Assembly (NCBI RefSeq): GCF_042242105.1
Contig: NC_092029.1
Location: forward strand, 13,874,885-13,938,884
Reading direction: 5' to 3'
Origin: Pempheris klunzingeri
Lineage: Eukaryota; Chordata; Actinopteri; Acropomatiformes; Pempheridae
Length of the DNA stretch: 64,000 nucleotides
How positions within the stretch are numbered: position 1 is the stretch's first letter; each line of letters begins with the position of its first letter. The notes below the pieces were generated by a model. That model was not told where the DNA came from. It did not search any database and saw only the letters and a list, made by a program, of their open reading frames with translations. Positions 53,214-64,000 of this stretch are shown here, one piece after another. Both the position numbers and the translations under genes were made by a program.

Positions 53214-54749
53214 GGATGGGGGTATGCTTGAAACAAACTAGTACAATGTAATGTAAAAGGAACATGTGTGTATAGCTGTTTCATAAAGAGCACACTTGGA
53301 GGCCGGGTAAAAAGCCTGCAGTCAAACGCAGTGGTAAAATGAAATAATTGTTCTAATTTGGATAACAGCACACATTTTTAAAGGTTATTTCTTAGCCTTT
53401 TGCCTTAATTTGATATTCCCTTGGGAGAGAGAGAGGTTTGGCATGAAATAGCGGTCCCTTACCGGACACCCCCACAGCACACACTTTTTGGCAGAATGTC
53501 ATCATTTGCATTTATGGTGTTGTACTACTTTGACAAATGAAGAGTGATGGAAGTAGTTGTGTTAAGATAGGAGGCGAAAAGGGCTTTCAGAGATTCATAC
53601 AATGCTGAACCACCATTTGAATTGCACTGACCCTGTTAGAGTCCCCTGAACATATTGTCAATAGTAATAGCTTACCATTAGGGTGAATATATATTTTATA
53701 TAATAAAAGAGTCATAAAGTCAGTGATCTGACACAGTGATGTTTGTGATACTATCTAACATTAGCTATTATAAGCTACTGGTGGTAACAGACCAATTTAG
53801 ACTGTAGGAAAAAAACCTCAGTGTACTGACTTGAGCAACTTTTTATTTGTATGTGACAGACTGTGTTAGTTTTCATAGTCTAAATCTAACTCCAACATAG
53901 TGAAGACGCACACACAGATAGACAGGACCCACATCTGTGGTCTTTCATTAGCCCGCCCTCTGGAAACACAACACCTCTGATCTCCCTCTGCTCATAGCCT
54001 CCTCAGAAAAATGACTCACAGATCTTTTACTCCACCCCCAACTTCCGCCATTCTCATCTGACTGTAAACACATCCACTCTCTTTAATTACTGTATAAATA
54101 TTCCACTGCAGCGATGCTCCGGGTATGATCCCTGCAGCTTTGATCTGAGGCTGCCGTAAAAGGAAAAGTCTTTGTAGAAGATACTCCGGTTACCATGATT
54201 CCTTTTGTCTCACTCTGTATTTGTTCTTAGCGGGGATGGCAGAGTGATCCGTCTGTGATCAGCCACAGTGACCCACGCAGGGGACAAACGGGGCCGGGGG
54301 AGTTTAATTACCTCTGAGCACAAAAGACAAGGACGCAACATTTCATCCCTGCTTGACGTCTTAATCTACTCTGTGACTTCTCATATCCTTTGCCATAAGT
54401 TTTTATGTGGGCTCACTGACATCCTTTCACACTGAGCTCATATGGGTTATCATCTGGCTCCATCTGTCCTGAGGGGGTTTAGGCAGTGCCTATTCACAGA
54501 CTTTTCACCTGTTGTTGGGGTGGGAGGTGTAGAGCCACAAAGAAACTTGTTCAAAGGAAGTAGAATCAAGGTCAAGGCTACTGAGGTGGAGATCATATGT
54601 CACTGATGAGCGTAAAGAGAGGAGCAGGCCAACTATTTATGAGGCCGGACTGAGATGAAATAGCAAAAACAAAGCCGAGTTTAGGCATTCATTTAGCAAC
54701 ACGTTCATTCAGTGGAAGTCGGTGGAAGTAGATGCTGGTAGGTTGGTTT

Positions 54750-54960
54750 TGTTTCTTTTGAACAGAGCTATGCAAGCTGTTTCTCCAGTCTTTATGCTAA
54801 GTTAATATAACCAACTGGACCTTCATATTTAACCAACAGTGATGAAGGTGGTATTAAGCTTCTCATTCAAAATTATTATAATCTATGATAATAATCTAAA
54901 GTGTATTTTCCAATTTTCTTCAATTCTTCCATCAATTAAGTTTTGTGCAAGAGAGCAAAT
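54750..54960 (-). repeat. Foldback-family fragment
   Basis: It carries GCAAGCTGTTTCTCCAGTCTTTATGCTAAGTTAATATAACCAACTGG, the reverse-oriented core of the element at 43205-43718, followed by diverged sequence. Borders are approximate. Confidence 0.45.
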
Positions 54961-56399
54961 AATTCTAATTGACTACAAATATCATTTTAGTGAATGATTA
55001 TAATGGAAATATGCATTTGTCCATTTTTAACCAGCATTTCGGAATAGATAGCTTCATTTCAAAATGCTTTATGATGTTTTTCGCACGTCTCTTCTACATT
55101 GCTGTTTTGAAAGCAAAAACCTCAATTTAGAGCTCATCACTCAAAAGTGAATTTCAAGATTATGGCAGCAATCGGTCATCTGGGTGTGGCTGCTACATTT
55201 TTCATAAGATGGATAGTGGATTTTTGAACGAAACGCCACTTGGAGTGTCACAGTAGCGAGAGGCAGAAACCCAAGGCTGAACATGGCAATAATGAAAAGC
55301 TGCCACAAATTGACATACAGATAATGCATGTTTGAGTAATTCTGTGACAGAGATAAATCTCACATCCCACAGGAGGTATAGGTCTGAAGACACCGTCACT
55401 AAATATTGTTTTTATGACCTTCAGCCCTAAATTAATTGTAACAAGCCACCATGTGACGAGGATGTTCCACTCCATAAAACATCATTGTCTCTGGATGAGA
55501 TAATCAGCAGTGCCAAGTGCACCAGCGAGCAGGTCAGATCTATCACCGCGGTCTCTCAAGGCCAATTTCCTTAATTAGATGTCCATACATTTATCAGCAG
55601 AAGTGACACAGGGCCACCAGAACATGGCTGATACAGTAAAATTTGCCCTTTGAAAGCCATTTTTGAAGTGAGGACGGTCAGAGAATTGCATGATCTAAGT
55701 GACTGAGAGGCAAGAAAGAGCAACTTGTGCCACACAGTAAAGAGACCAAGCCGTAATCTTTATTATGTATGCAGGCAGTGGTACACAGGAGAGCCATTTA
55801 TTCCTTTCATGTGCTGCTGTTTACAACCTTCTAATTGAATTCATTTGCTAAAAAAGCCATGCAACGGACGGATTGATTTCGAAATAAACTGAGGCAGCTT
55901 CAACAAGCTTTGGCTTTGAACAAGTTATTTGAAGCTGTCAGTGGACACGACTTTCAAAGCCCAAGTTCTTCTGGAGAATGTGCTTTGGCAGAAATGCGAA
56001 GGCTGTTTCTTCAGTCTGCCGAGGCCTGATCAAAGCAGCCAGCACGGCAGTAATGTGTGAAGCACTGCAACAGAAAACGCAGTGCACCGCCACAAAATGA
56101 CAATTCAGACAACACTACGCAATAAATGACTAATGACGTGAATAAATGCACCAGGATTCTGACTTTTAATTTACATATTCATATTAGCTGTATGAGAGTT
56201 CACTTTACACCGGGGGACTTGGCTGTGGGAGCCTGAGAGACTAACAGTGGAATGTAAAGAAGGGATTTCACATTATTTTTCTGCCCTCAGTGAAGTTGGT
56301 TCAAACAAAGCCTGAGGGAAATTGTGCTGCTTCACACACTGAATCTATACATTTTTGTTATTGAATTCAACTTTCACTTTCAAAGGAGGCAGAGGAGAA

Positions 56400-56560
56400 T
56401 GAAATGGGAAGATCAATGAAACTCTCAGGTCTTTATATTAAATGCAGAGATGGAGCTAGGAGGTGATTAGCCTAGCTTAGCATGAAGACTGCCAGCTAGC
56501 CTGGCTCTCTCCAAAGTTTCCCTCAGAGGCAGGCTGATATAACATGTTGTGCCAGTTTTA
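56400..56560 (+). repeat. Foldback-family fragment
   Basis: It contains GATCAATGAAACTCTCAGGTC, GATGGAGCTAGGAGGTGATTAGCCTAGCTTAGCAT and GCCAGCTAGCCTGGCTCTCTCC, matching the left half of the element at 43205. The right half is missing. Confidence 0.5.
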
Positions 56561-59500
56561 TACCCATACAAAATGTAAAAAATGACTATTTGGAATTTTA
56601 GAGGGAGTCACATTTATTCACAACTATTCACTATTCTCATTATACTATTCACTCACTATCAGCCAGTACCATTGAAAAACCTACATCATGAAAACGAAAA
56701 AAGCCACATTAAATCCCTTTGGTTCCATTTTGTAATATTACAATATATATTTATTAGCACTGTAGTATATAACCAAGTTCCAGTGTGGTATAATTAAAAG
56801 ACAGGCCCACTGTGCAGGCAATAACTAATGCCATCATATTTGGCCCCTGAAACAATAATTAACAAAACCAATATACCATAATGGGAGAATTGGTAGATTA
56901 AACAAATCTAATGAGTTCATAATCATTTTGTTGCTCCCCTTTGTCTGCTGTATAATCAGACAGGTATTTTTCAGATGCCAGGATCTGATGTTGGCTAACT
57001 TTCCTCCGAGGCTTCACACACAGATGCTTGGCTTGTTCTCAGAGCAGCAGAGGACTGGTTGAGGGCACGAATGTCAGTGAGCACATTGAGTGGGAGCCAC
57101 AACAGATGTTTTACTGAGTTAAGGCCACATCACCTTCTCGAGGCTCGGCATTAAACTGCGATGGCCCAGAATCACCCCATCTCTACTTCACATAAAAGGC
57201 ACCGTAAACCTCCCTCCCGCCTCACCTCACACCCCTCAGATAACAACCTGAAAAAATGAGGCTATAACTTCCCTGCCAACTCTCAAGATGCTGAGCATAC
57301 GCTGAGACTAAAGGTTGTGTTGAACTCCTGAACACACAGTTTTTTATTCTATATTCTTCTCAGGTGAATGTTTTTCTTGAAACTGATTTAAAGATTCATT
57401 ACATGTATTAAGGTCATATTTGGGGAACATCTATCACAGTTTCATTTTGCTCTCAGGAGTCTCTAAGCGTAAATCTTTATTTTTCATTTAAAAAAAAGAA
57501 GATAAAAGGTAGTATACTACTAATGTAATCCACAAGGACGCTCATAGCTGATTTATATTAAATGGTTGTTTCACACGCACACACAGAGAGTCTCAGCATG
57601 CCTGTACGTATCACTCAGTATTCTCCTGCTGCTGTCTTGAAACTTAGCGTTCGCACACCCTCGTTCAACTCTCTGCAGGAGCAAAAGCTTCTCATCAGAC
57701 CACGTCTCTACTAGTCTGTCTTGCGGAAACAAAAACCGGCTCACCAGTCGTAACTCTTTTCCAGGCAAATCACTTTTCTCAAATTGCATTTGCAGTTATA
57801 TTTTCTTTTCCCTTTTTATGAGTCCAGGGTAATGTAGCAGCAAACGGCAGAAGGCTGCACTTCATCTTCACTGGTCAGTATGCACAGGCATGATTTCATT
57901 GTTTAACGCTTTACATTGACATCTTGAAAGGTTCTGGCAAAGTCGGCTGCGAGGCCATTTAGAAATGCATTTGAAATAATACATTGACTGGGCATAGGCT
58001 ATGTGATTTTTCAAATGAAAGCATATTAGGCCTTTATTCTGCAGGTGTCATGCATTTACCCGGCTATTTCTGATCTTTGTTCCCATGAAACCACAAGGGC
58101 GGCAGACATGATGATCTTACCAGAGAAGATTCTATGAATTAAAAAAAGTGGAAGAAGACATGGAAACAATTTTGCAGGTTGGATGAGTGGGTTAAGTGCA
58201 TCATCCTATTCTGCTATTTTGAAGAAGGTCATATTTAATCTGTGTAATTATTGTCATGCCATTTATGCAGCTCTCCGCCTGAATCAAAGTGCCACAGGAT
58301 GCACCTACGCAGCGTTTTAAACGTTTTTGTTGAAAAAGAAATGAAAGTCATGCAGCACACAATAACGCTCCTGGAACGTGTTTTTCCTCTTCCTCTGAAT
58401 CTGACATCAGGGAGATTACCTTTTCCCTCTCCTGCGGCTGAAAATATCTCTCGAACGGAGATAGTGCTCAGAGGGGTGGGCTGTTAAGCCATAACATTAT
58501 GCACACACATTCTTATTCAAATGAGTGTGTCTGACCACCTTCTGCGGGATATGAATCCATTAAGATATCCCATTTGTACAGCTCGAGGGTAGACTTTATC
58601 TGCTTCTGTAGTGTTGGGAGCAGCATCTGATCTACAGTACGTTTGAATACTGTACCTTTTTTTTGCCTTGTTTTTCTTTATTTTAGTTTCTTTTCTCTGT
58701 CTTTCTTTACTTTTTTTTCTCTTTTATTTAGAACTTGCATGCGGTCTTTGGCTTTGACCTTTCCACTCAGTCTACAACTTTGAACTTGCAACTTCAACTT
58801 TCGTGACTGAAGCTCCCAGGAAATTTGAATGAAGAGAGATGAATGGACAACCACTTTTTAACAGCTGTTAAACATTAATAAAACAACAATAAAGAACTTT
58901 ACACACGAACAGCTGTTTAGAGACATGCACAACATAATTAGCTTGTGTTTGTCTTGAACACGCATTTGTCTGTACCGTTTGTACATAGGCTACCTACAGG
59001 GATTTTCCTATTTTTAGACAGGGGTTGTGAATAGAAGAAGATCCCCGCACTAAAGGTTGAGGGGGAGGGGAGTTGGGTGTCTGTGAGTCCGTGCTGCCAT
59101 CAAAATGGTTGGGTGTAACTCAATACACATGCCAGTATGTCACCGGAAAACAATCACAACTGGGAGTCAGCTGGACACGAGAGTTTCAAGAATCACTTTG
59201 ATTTATCCTGGCTAAAAGACATGCAAACACAAGCAGTAGTTACACAGAAGTATAAAGAATACCTGAGGGACCAGGCAGAGCACGTCACACTGTGTTTATT
59301 TACAGCACCTTGCAAGCGTGGTCCATGATTTAACACTAGATCTGATGAAATATTGAAGTGCACACACAGCAGTATGGTATTGAAACAAGCATGACATGCT
59401 ATAGAGACTTTCCCTTGTTAATTATTCCTCTTCATCCTGGCTTCATGTTAACTGAGTTGTTGAGCTTAATGTCAGCAAGATAATTTGGATACCAACAGAG

Positions 59501-60022
59501 ATAAGACAGAAAAGTAAATTAATTATCAGCTGGAGAATTTGACGATCTTTCCTCAAGCAGACTCCCACACAGATTATGATCTTTTTAGTCTGTTTAGTAT
59601 ATTCATAAAAATCAGCGGTGCACATAGACATGCCTCAGAAAACCCTCTATTTAAAGTGGTACAAGTCAAGTAAATACATAACTACATCTGCTTCCCCAAA
59701 GTATATTCAGACTTCTTAAAAAAATATATAACCATCTTTGCTCAAAAACCCTGTCCCAGGATATAACGACTATGTGCAGTGAGAAAATGTATTGATTTAG
59801 TAACAGCCATTAGCTAGTTTGGAAATTCTCACAGTAACTATGCATTTTTATGAAGGGATAATGAGTACAAATTTAAGTAAACTCAAAGGAATACATGAAC
59901 ACCCACTGAATGATGCAGATGACCAACATGTGGGTGTAAAAATTGGTGATTAGCCAGCAGATCACAGAAGGTCGGTGTGGAGTGGATCACATGTGGCTGT
60001 GGATATATGTGTGAAGGAGTGT

Positions 60023-60127
60023 ATATGTGTGTGTGTGTGTGTGTGCGCGCGCATGTATGTGTGCAATTATTTATGTATACTTAAAGGTAGGCGGTGGAGA
60101 GGAGGGGGGATGTTTGTGTATGCCACT

Positions 60128-60160
<33 letters not shown>
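60023..60160. repeat. Paired GT/CG microsatellites
   Basis: (GT)n runs at about 60026-60046 and 60127-60150 each pass into a short GC repeat (GCGCGCGC). The alternating purine-pyrimidine composition favours Z-DNA in principle. Confidence 0.8.
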
Positions 60161-60887
60161 CGCTTCTAAATCTAAATTTGAACCTGAAGGTGCATGTGTA
60201 TTTGCACGCGCTTCTGCTGAAGGAACATTGTTCCATTAGACAATGCACGCCTTTGACATTCCAGCTCCACCTGTCAGCGTGTACAAAGGCCTTTCTCCTC
60301 AGGCTTTGACATGTGTGAATCTGCTGCTGGTCAGGAGAGATAGCGGAGTCCTGCACAGGACATGTGTGGGTGGACAGCCTGCAGAGTCCCGCCTGACCTC
60401 CTTCATGATCTTTCTCTCAGGCTGTGTAACTTAGAATGGAGCTCATGGAAATTATTGCTGAGGAGGGAGCTGATACTGACTCAGTAATCACTAATCTTAC
60501 TAATCTACTAATCTCTTACTAATTAAACAAACTGGCATCTTGTCCCAATAGCCGATGCAGACACTATATCAGTCAAGCAGAGGTAAGATCCATCAATTCA
60601 TTCCTCATTCATTAAGGTGTCACTGGTGATGTAGTAATCACAGTTGAACTTCTTCAGATTTTACTTTTAGTTTTAGGTCTCCTATCAGGCCAAACAATGA
60701 TTTATTTCACAAACCTGAACCAATATAACATCTGCATTTTCAAGTCCTTTTTCAACATAAAATATTGCGAGGATTACACTCCTTTGTTACAATTGTGTTA
60801 TTTGACAAAATGTGTACTTAAACTGTTTCAATTTTATTTTTCTGCAGTTGGAGTGACGCTTATGGTTAAATTTTCAGCGGTCTACAG

Positions 60888-61413
60888 CAGTGATTCCCAA
60901 CCATGGGCACTGTTGCCGTTGTCAGGAGAAGATACAGTTATACATGGACAGATTGCAAAGCTCAAGCTCAGAAAAATAAGAATAACTATTTGATTTTTAA
61001 AAATAATACTTTTTAATAATCCATATTAACACCTGATCATCCTTACTTTAAGCTACAAGTGTTATTTTTTGCTAACTATTCTAACCATTTATAAATCATT
61101 AGCCAAAAGTAATGGATATATGGTATAGATAGTTAGTTGATGAACAATGGATGAACAAAAAGTTGAAAGCTGAAAATGGTTTAAATGTCCAGCTTTGTTC
61201 CACTCCAAGTAGTAGTACGAATGCAAACTGACCAAACTGAATGGCAGTTTAATTGACTTAAAAAAATAACATTTAATAATGTTTTGACATAATCGATAGT
61301 GTTGAATAACTTTAAAATCAGTTTAAATTCCCACATTCGGAGGACTGGTGTTGCTGAAGTTAAGTCGGACTGTGGAGGAGTATCAGATAAAAAAAGGATG
61401 GGAACCACTTCTG
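60888..61413. mobile_element. CAGTGATTCCCAACC-ended MITE-like element
   Basis: The left end CAGTGATTCCCAACCATGGG is answered at the right by ATGGGAACCACTTCTG, an imperfect terminal inverted repeat. The interior includes TGTCCAGCTTTGTTCCACTCCAAGTAGTAGTA and AACTGACCAAACTGAATGGCAGTTTAATTGACTT, sequence I recognise as repeated in fish genomes. No frame for a transposase and no clear target duplication were seen. Confidence 0.5.
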
Positions 61414-62630
61414 CACAGCTTGGCTGAGGCGAGGAAAAGGATTCAAGTTGATTTAGTCGAACCCACATAAAAGTTTGACTTTTAGGCTGCCTGTTGCTAT
61501 TAATGCCATCATCTTCTTTCTCATATGCCTGATTTTTGGTGATAAAACATCACTGCTTTTGTGCACAAGGCACATATTTACATTCAAGACATCATGCTCA
61601 TTTTATAAAACTTCACAAAATAAGACAGGAACACGATCTTGACATAAATCATCTCTTCAGTTTGCAAAAAAAAAAAAATCAAGCCACTGACATCTTGGAT
61701 ATGACGTTCGACTTAAATATGTCAAATTTTAATTATAGCTCCCCTACTGCACCAACTAATGTGTTTTCTAGGGAGTGTGCTATTTGTGCGGTAAGTTTCA
61801 TGTCACTCAAACTAATGGTGTAGGAGTCGAGACGTTTCTAACGGTGAAAATATGACCATTGAATACAGAGCCCATTAAGCCAATTTAGAGTCTGTTTTAT
61901 AAAACATGGAGCAGTGTTCATCCTTTTAAGCTTCAGTAATGTAAGAGCAGTTCTGCATTAAGACGCATTAGTACTCCTACAGCCTCTATTAACACTGGCC
62001 TAATAAATGAATGCCATTTTGATAAATCAATGGAAAAAGGAGTCCTCATTTTTATATCTTCATACCAGTTCCTTCTCTCAGATTTTCTGGTTAACTAGGC
62101 TGCACTCTGGAAAAACAAATTCTGAACTTTACCTCAACCACTGGGGTTATTTTTGTTTAACCTCCAGCCTGTTGCTCCTCACTCATAACTTGGTGAGCGA
62201 GCTATTCTGCTGAACCTCCGGGGAGGAGCAGAGTGGTGATGGCTGCTGCAAAATTTAAACCCATTACAAGAACATGTCCAGCAGCCAAGGAAACTTCTGA
62301 GGCCCGGGTGTTGATTACATGATCCTGTCTGAAGCTGCAGCCACTGCTTTTAACGTTCCTGCAAAGTTGAGGAGGTTTTATGATATATGACCTCACAATC
62401 ACACAGTGTCAGTTACAGAAATCCCCCTGATGCCAAGAAGATCACAGGCAAACACAGAAGGGAACAGTCCTGATGATATGTTGAGCAACTACATTGAAAT
62501 TTATGGCACTATTTACACTTTATTACTATTTAATACTAACAGTTTTCCTTCAGTTTTGTTGTGATGCCTGTGCACCCTTCTTATACCCATTATGGGATAA
62601 CTCTCTTTTCTCCTGGAGGAGCTGCCAATC

Positions 62631-62636
62631 TTTATT
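62631..62636 (-). terminator. kcnf1: Candidate kcnf1 polyadenylation signal
   Basis: TTTATT on the plus strand is AATAAA on the kcnf1 strand, about 440 bases beyond the stop codon. Another lies near 62518, so the choice is uncertain. Confidence 0.35.
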
Positions 62637-63072
62637 ATTTTAAAAAAACATAGTAGATGTGATATATATTCCTGTACAGAGAAATGAGCTACAGAGCAGT
62701 CTACAGTATGAGTGCAAAGATTGGGGATGGGGGGGTGTTATATAAGAGAACTACATGGGGGAATCAGTGTACTGGCTGTTCAAACAGAACCCCTCGGCCT
62801 ACAGAGAGTCACTGCGCACAGGCACAGCTCATCAAGTCAATATCTCACACATATGTCCCCTTAATAGGCGCAATTCCTCAAATGCTTTATAAAGGTCCTT
62901 GGAGAGCGTTACTGCGGTCCAATTATTTCTAAGAGGCTATTTACAGGCACAACACTCAGTTGTGTGGGTTAAGTTTGAATAAGTTAAAAATGAATAATTA
63001 ATTTGATGTTTTGTTCTTTATCTTTTTTTTTTTTCCTGCAGAGTCTTTGCAATGGTGCGGCATCTTCAGTGT

Positions 63073-64000
63073 TCATGAGATGAAATATTCGGTCGCCTCT
63101 GCTGTGCTTTCAAAGCTCGTGTCCATACTGGGGGTCTGGATCCCCGCCGCTCCCCTGGGATCCTTCAGTAAGGGGATGAATGTGTCGCTGTGACAGGAGC
63201 GCATGGCGTTGTCCCAGACCCCCGCGCCGCAAACATGTTTGTGGGCGCCGGGCGCGGCCTCCAGCTCGGCGTCACCGGAGCGCAGTGCCATCAGTTCAAT
63301 CTCATGCTTGGCCGCAGTCTCCAACACCTGTTGCTTGTTGTAGAACAGGACAAAATTGTTGATGATGGGGTGTATTGGCAGCGCTATGGCGATCACCCCG
63401 CATAGAAAGCTGATGGCGGCGTTACACCGACCCAAAGTGGTCTTGGGGTAGACGTCTCCATAGCCCACCGTGGTCATGGTGATCACAGCCCACCAGAACG
63501 ACTGAGGGATGCTGGTGAACAGGGTGTCCGGGTGGTTCTGCTCCATGGTGTAGCCCAGTGCGGAGAAAAGGAACACCCCCACGCCCATATACATGAGGAG
63601 CAGTCCGAGCTCTTTGAAGCTGCTCTTCAGGGCAGATGTGAGGGTCTGGAGTCCAGAGGAATGTCGTGCCAGCTTGAAAATGCGCGCAATGCGCATTATG
63701 CGTAAAGCCTGCACCGCTTGCTGCACGTTAGCCAGCTCCATCACTCCTGCGCCGAAGGAGGTCAGAATCAGCACCACGAAGAAGGGCATGATCGCCATGA
63801 AGTCGATGATGTTCATGAAAGCCAGGACGAATTTTATTTTATTTGGGGAGGAGATCAGACGCAGCAGGTATTCGATGGTGAACCAGCCGATGCACACCGT
63901 CTCGATGACCTCCAGAGTTGGGTGCTCCGTGAGGTGACCCTCCGAGTCCTCCACCTGCAGGTCGGGGATGGTCCCGACACACATCACCACGGAGGAGACG
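63073..64000 (-). CDS. kcnf1: Potassium voltage-gated channel subfamily F member 1 (Kv5.1), 5'-partial
   Basis: The frame stays open to the right edge (...SSVVMCVGTIPD), so the true start, T1 domain and most of S1 lie outside; an apparent GTG start at 63990 is internal. Visible parts: S2 (VCIGWFTIEYLLRLISSP), S3 (NIIDFMAIMPFFVVLIL), S4 with five basic charges (LRIMRIARIFKLARHSSG), S5, pore loop with TTVGYGD and S6 ending IALPIHPIINNF. PIHPIINNF replaces the usual PxP gate motif, as in Kv5.1, a silent subunit that makes no channel alone but modifies Kv2 channels (family knowledge). The C-terminus keeps SHSDTFIPLL, then ends in a tail (TSFESTAEATEYFIS) unlike the human one. No intron is seen, matching the single-exon human gene. 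It is transcribed towards the LRG genes. Confidence 0.94.
   Translation of the reverse strand, partial: VSSVVMCVGTIPDLQVEDSEGHLTEHPTLEVIETVCIGWFTIEYLLRLISSPNKIKFVLAFMNIIDFMAIMPFFVVLILTSFGAGVMELANVQQAVQALRIMRIARIFKLARHSSGLQTLTSALKSSFKELGLLLMYMGVGVFLFSALGYTMEQNHPDTLFTSIPQSFWWAVITMTTVGYGDVYPKTTLGRCNAAISFLCGVIAIALPIHPIINNFVLFYNKQQVLETAAKHEIELMALRSGDAELEAAPGAHKHVCGAGVWDNAMRSCHSDTFIPLLKDPRGAAGIQTPSMDTSFESTAEATEYFIS

Larger units (their letters stand above)
49800..62600. other. Gene-poor interval between LRG genes and kcnf1
   Basis: In this 12.8 kb no open frame shows a recognisable protein and no RNA gene was identified. It holds a foldback-family copy at 51265-51535 and fragments at about 54750-54960 and 56400-56560, a MITE with recognisable ends at 52812-53213, another at 60888-61413, and GT microsatellites near 60030 and 60127-60158. 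Between these, 50790-51180, 51780-52600 and 55480-56170 are complex, non-repetitive and free of long homopolymers, as vertebrate regulatory sequences often are. That reading is inference only. Confidence 0.5.

Noticed and set aside
59137..59328. Small open frame with a helical, charged composition
   Set aside because: No relatives known to me, no promoter or splice evidence, and it is surrounded by non-coding sequence.
60888..61413. Possible 8-bp target duplications beside this MITE and the one at 52812-53213
   Set aside because: The flanking octamers do not match, so no duplication is claimed.
63041..63052. Strong plus-strand acceptor-like poly-T followed by CTGCAG
   Set aside because: It lies just beyond the kcnf1 stop on the opposite strand, and no plus-strand exon follows.

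Overview
The window reads as nuclear DNA of a bony fish, most likely a percomorph teleost. The evidence is vertebrate-type split genes with short GT-AG introns, abundant CA/GT microsatellites, and several non-autonomous repeat families whose sequences I recognise as widespread in percomorph genomes. The species cannot be fixed from the sequence. Nothing bacterial, viral or CRISPR-like was seen.

Layout, left to right. (1) 1-12 kb: the 3' part of sobp (+), the sine oculis-binding-protein homologue. It has two FCS-type zinc fingers, a proline-rich middle and a conserved C-terminus; its first coding exon lies left of the window. Its 3' UTR probably continues in a separate exon ending at a tandem poly(A) signal near 12.01 kb. 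(2) 13.6-44.5 kb: a complete rock2 gene (+), a Rho-associated kinase. I traced 33 exons, including one 74-codon in-frame cassette; every junction keeps phase and the product is 1407 or 1481 residues. It is laid out as AGC kinase, long coiled coil with Rho-binding region, then a PH domain split by a C1 domain. (3) 46.4-49.8 kb: two tandem genes (+) for secreted leucine-rich-repeat proteins of the LRG1 (leucine-rich alpha-2-glycoprotein) type, about 1 kb apart, each with its coding sequence in one exon. (4) 49.8-62.6 kb: no protein gene seen; old MITE-like repeats and complex unique stretches that may include regulatory elements. (5) 63.07 kb to the right end: kcnf1 (-), the silent voltage-gated potassium channel subunit Kv5.1, cut by the window edge in S1.

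The rock2 / kcnf1 association matches human 2p25, where ROCK2 and KCNF1 are near neighbours. SOBP is on human 6q and LRG1 on human 19p, so sobp-rock2-lrg-lrg-kcnf1 is a fish arrangement relative to human. The genes do not form one pathway: sobp is a developmental nuclear cofactor, rock2 a cytoskeletal kinase, the LRG proteins are secreted, and kcnf1 modifies Kv2 channels.

No wholly new biological system is evident. The most informative local signals are the rock2 cassette exon, two rock2 exons whose splice sites sit in or between CA/GT microsatellites, the tandem LRG pair inserted between rock2 and kcnf1, a perfect 18-bp hairpin in a sobp intron, and a nearly intact foldback element at 43.2-43.7 kb with diverged relatives across the next 13 kb.
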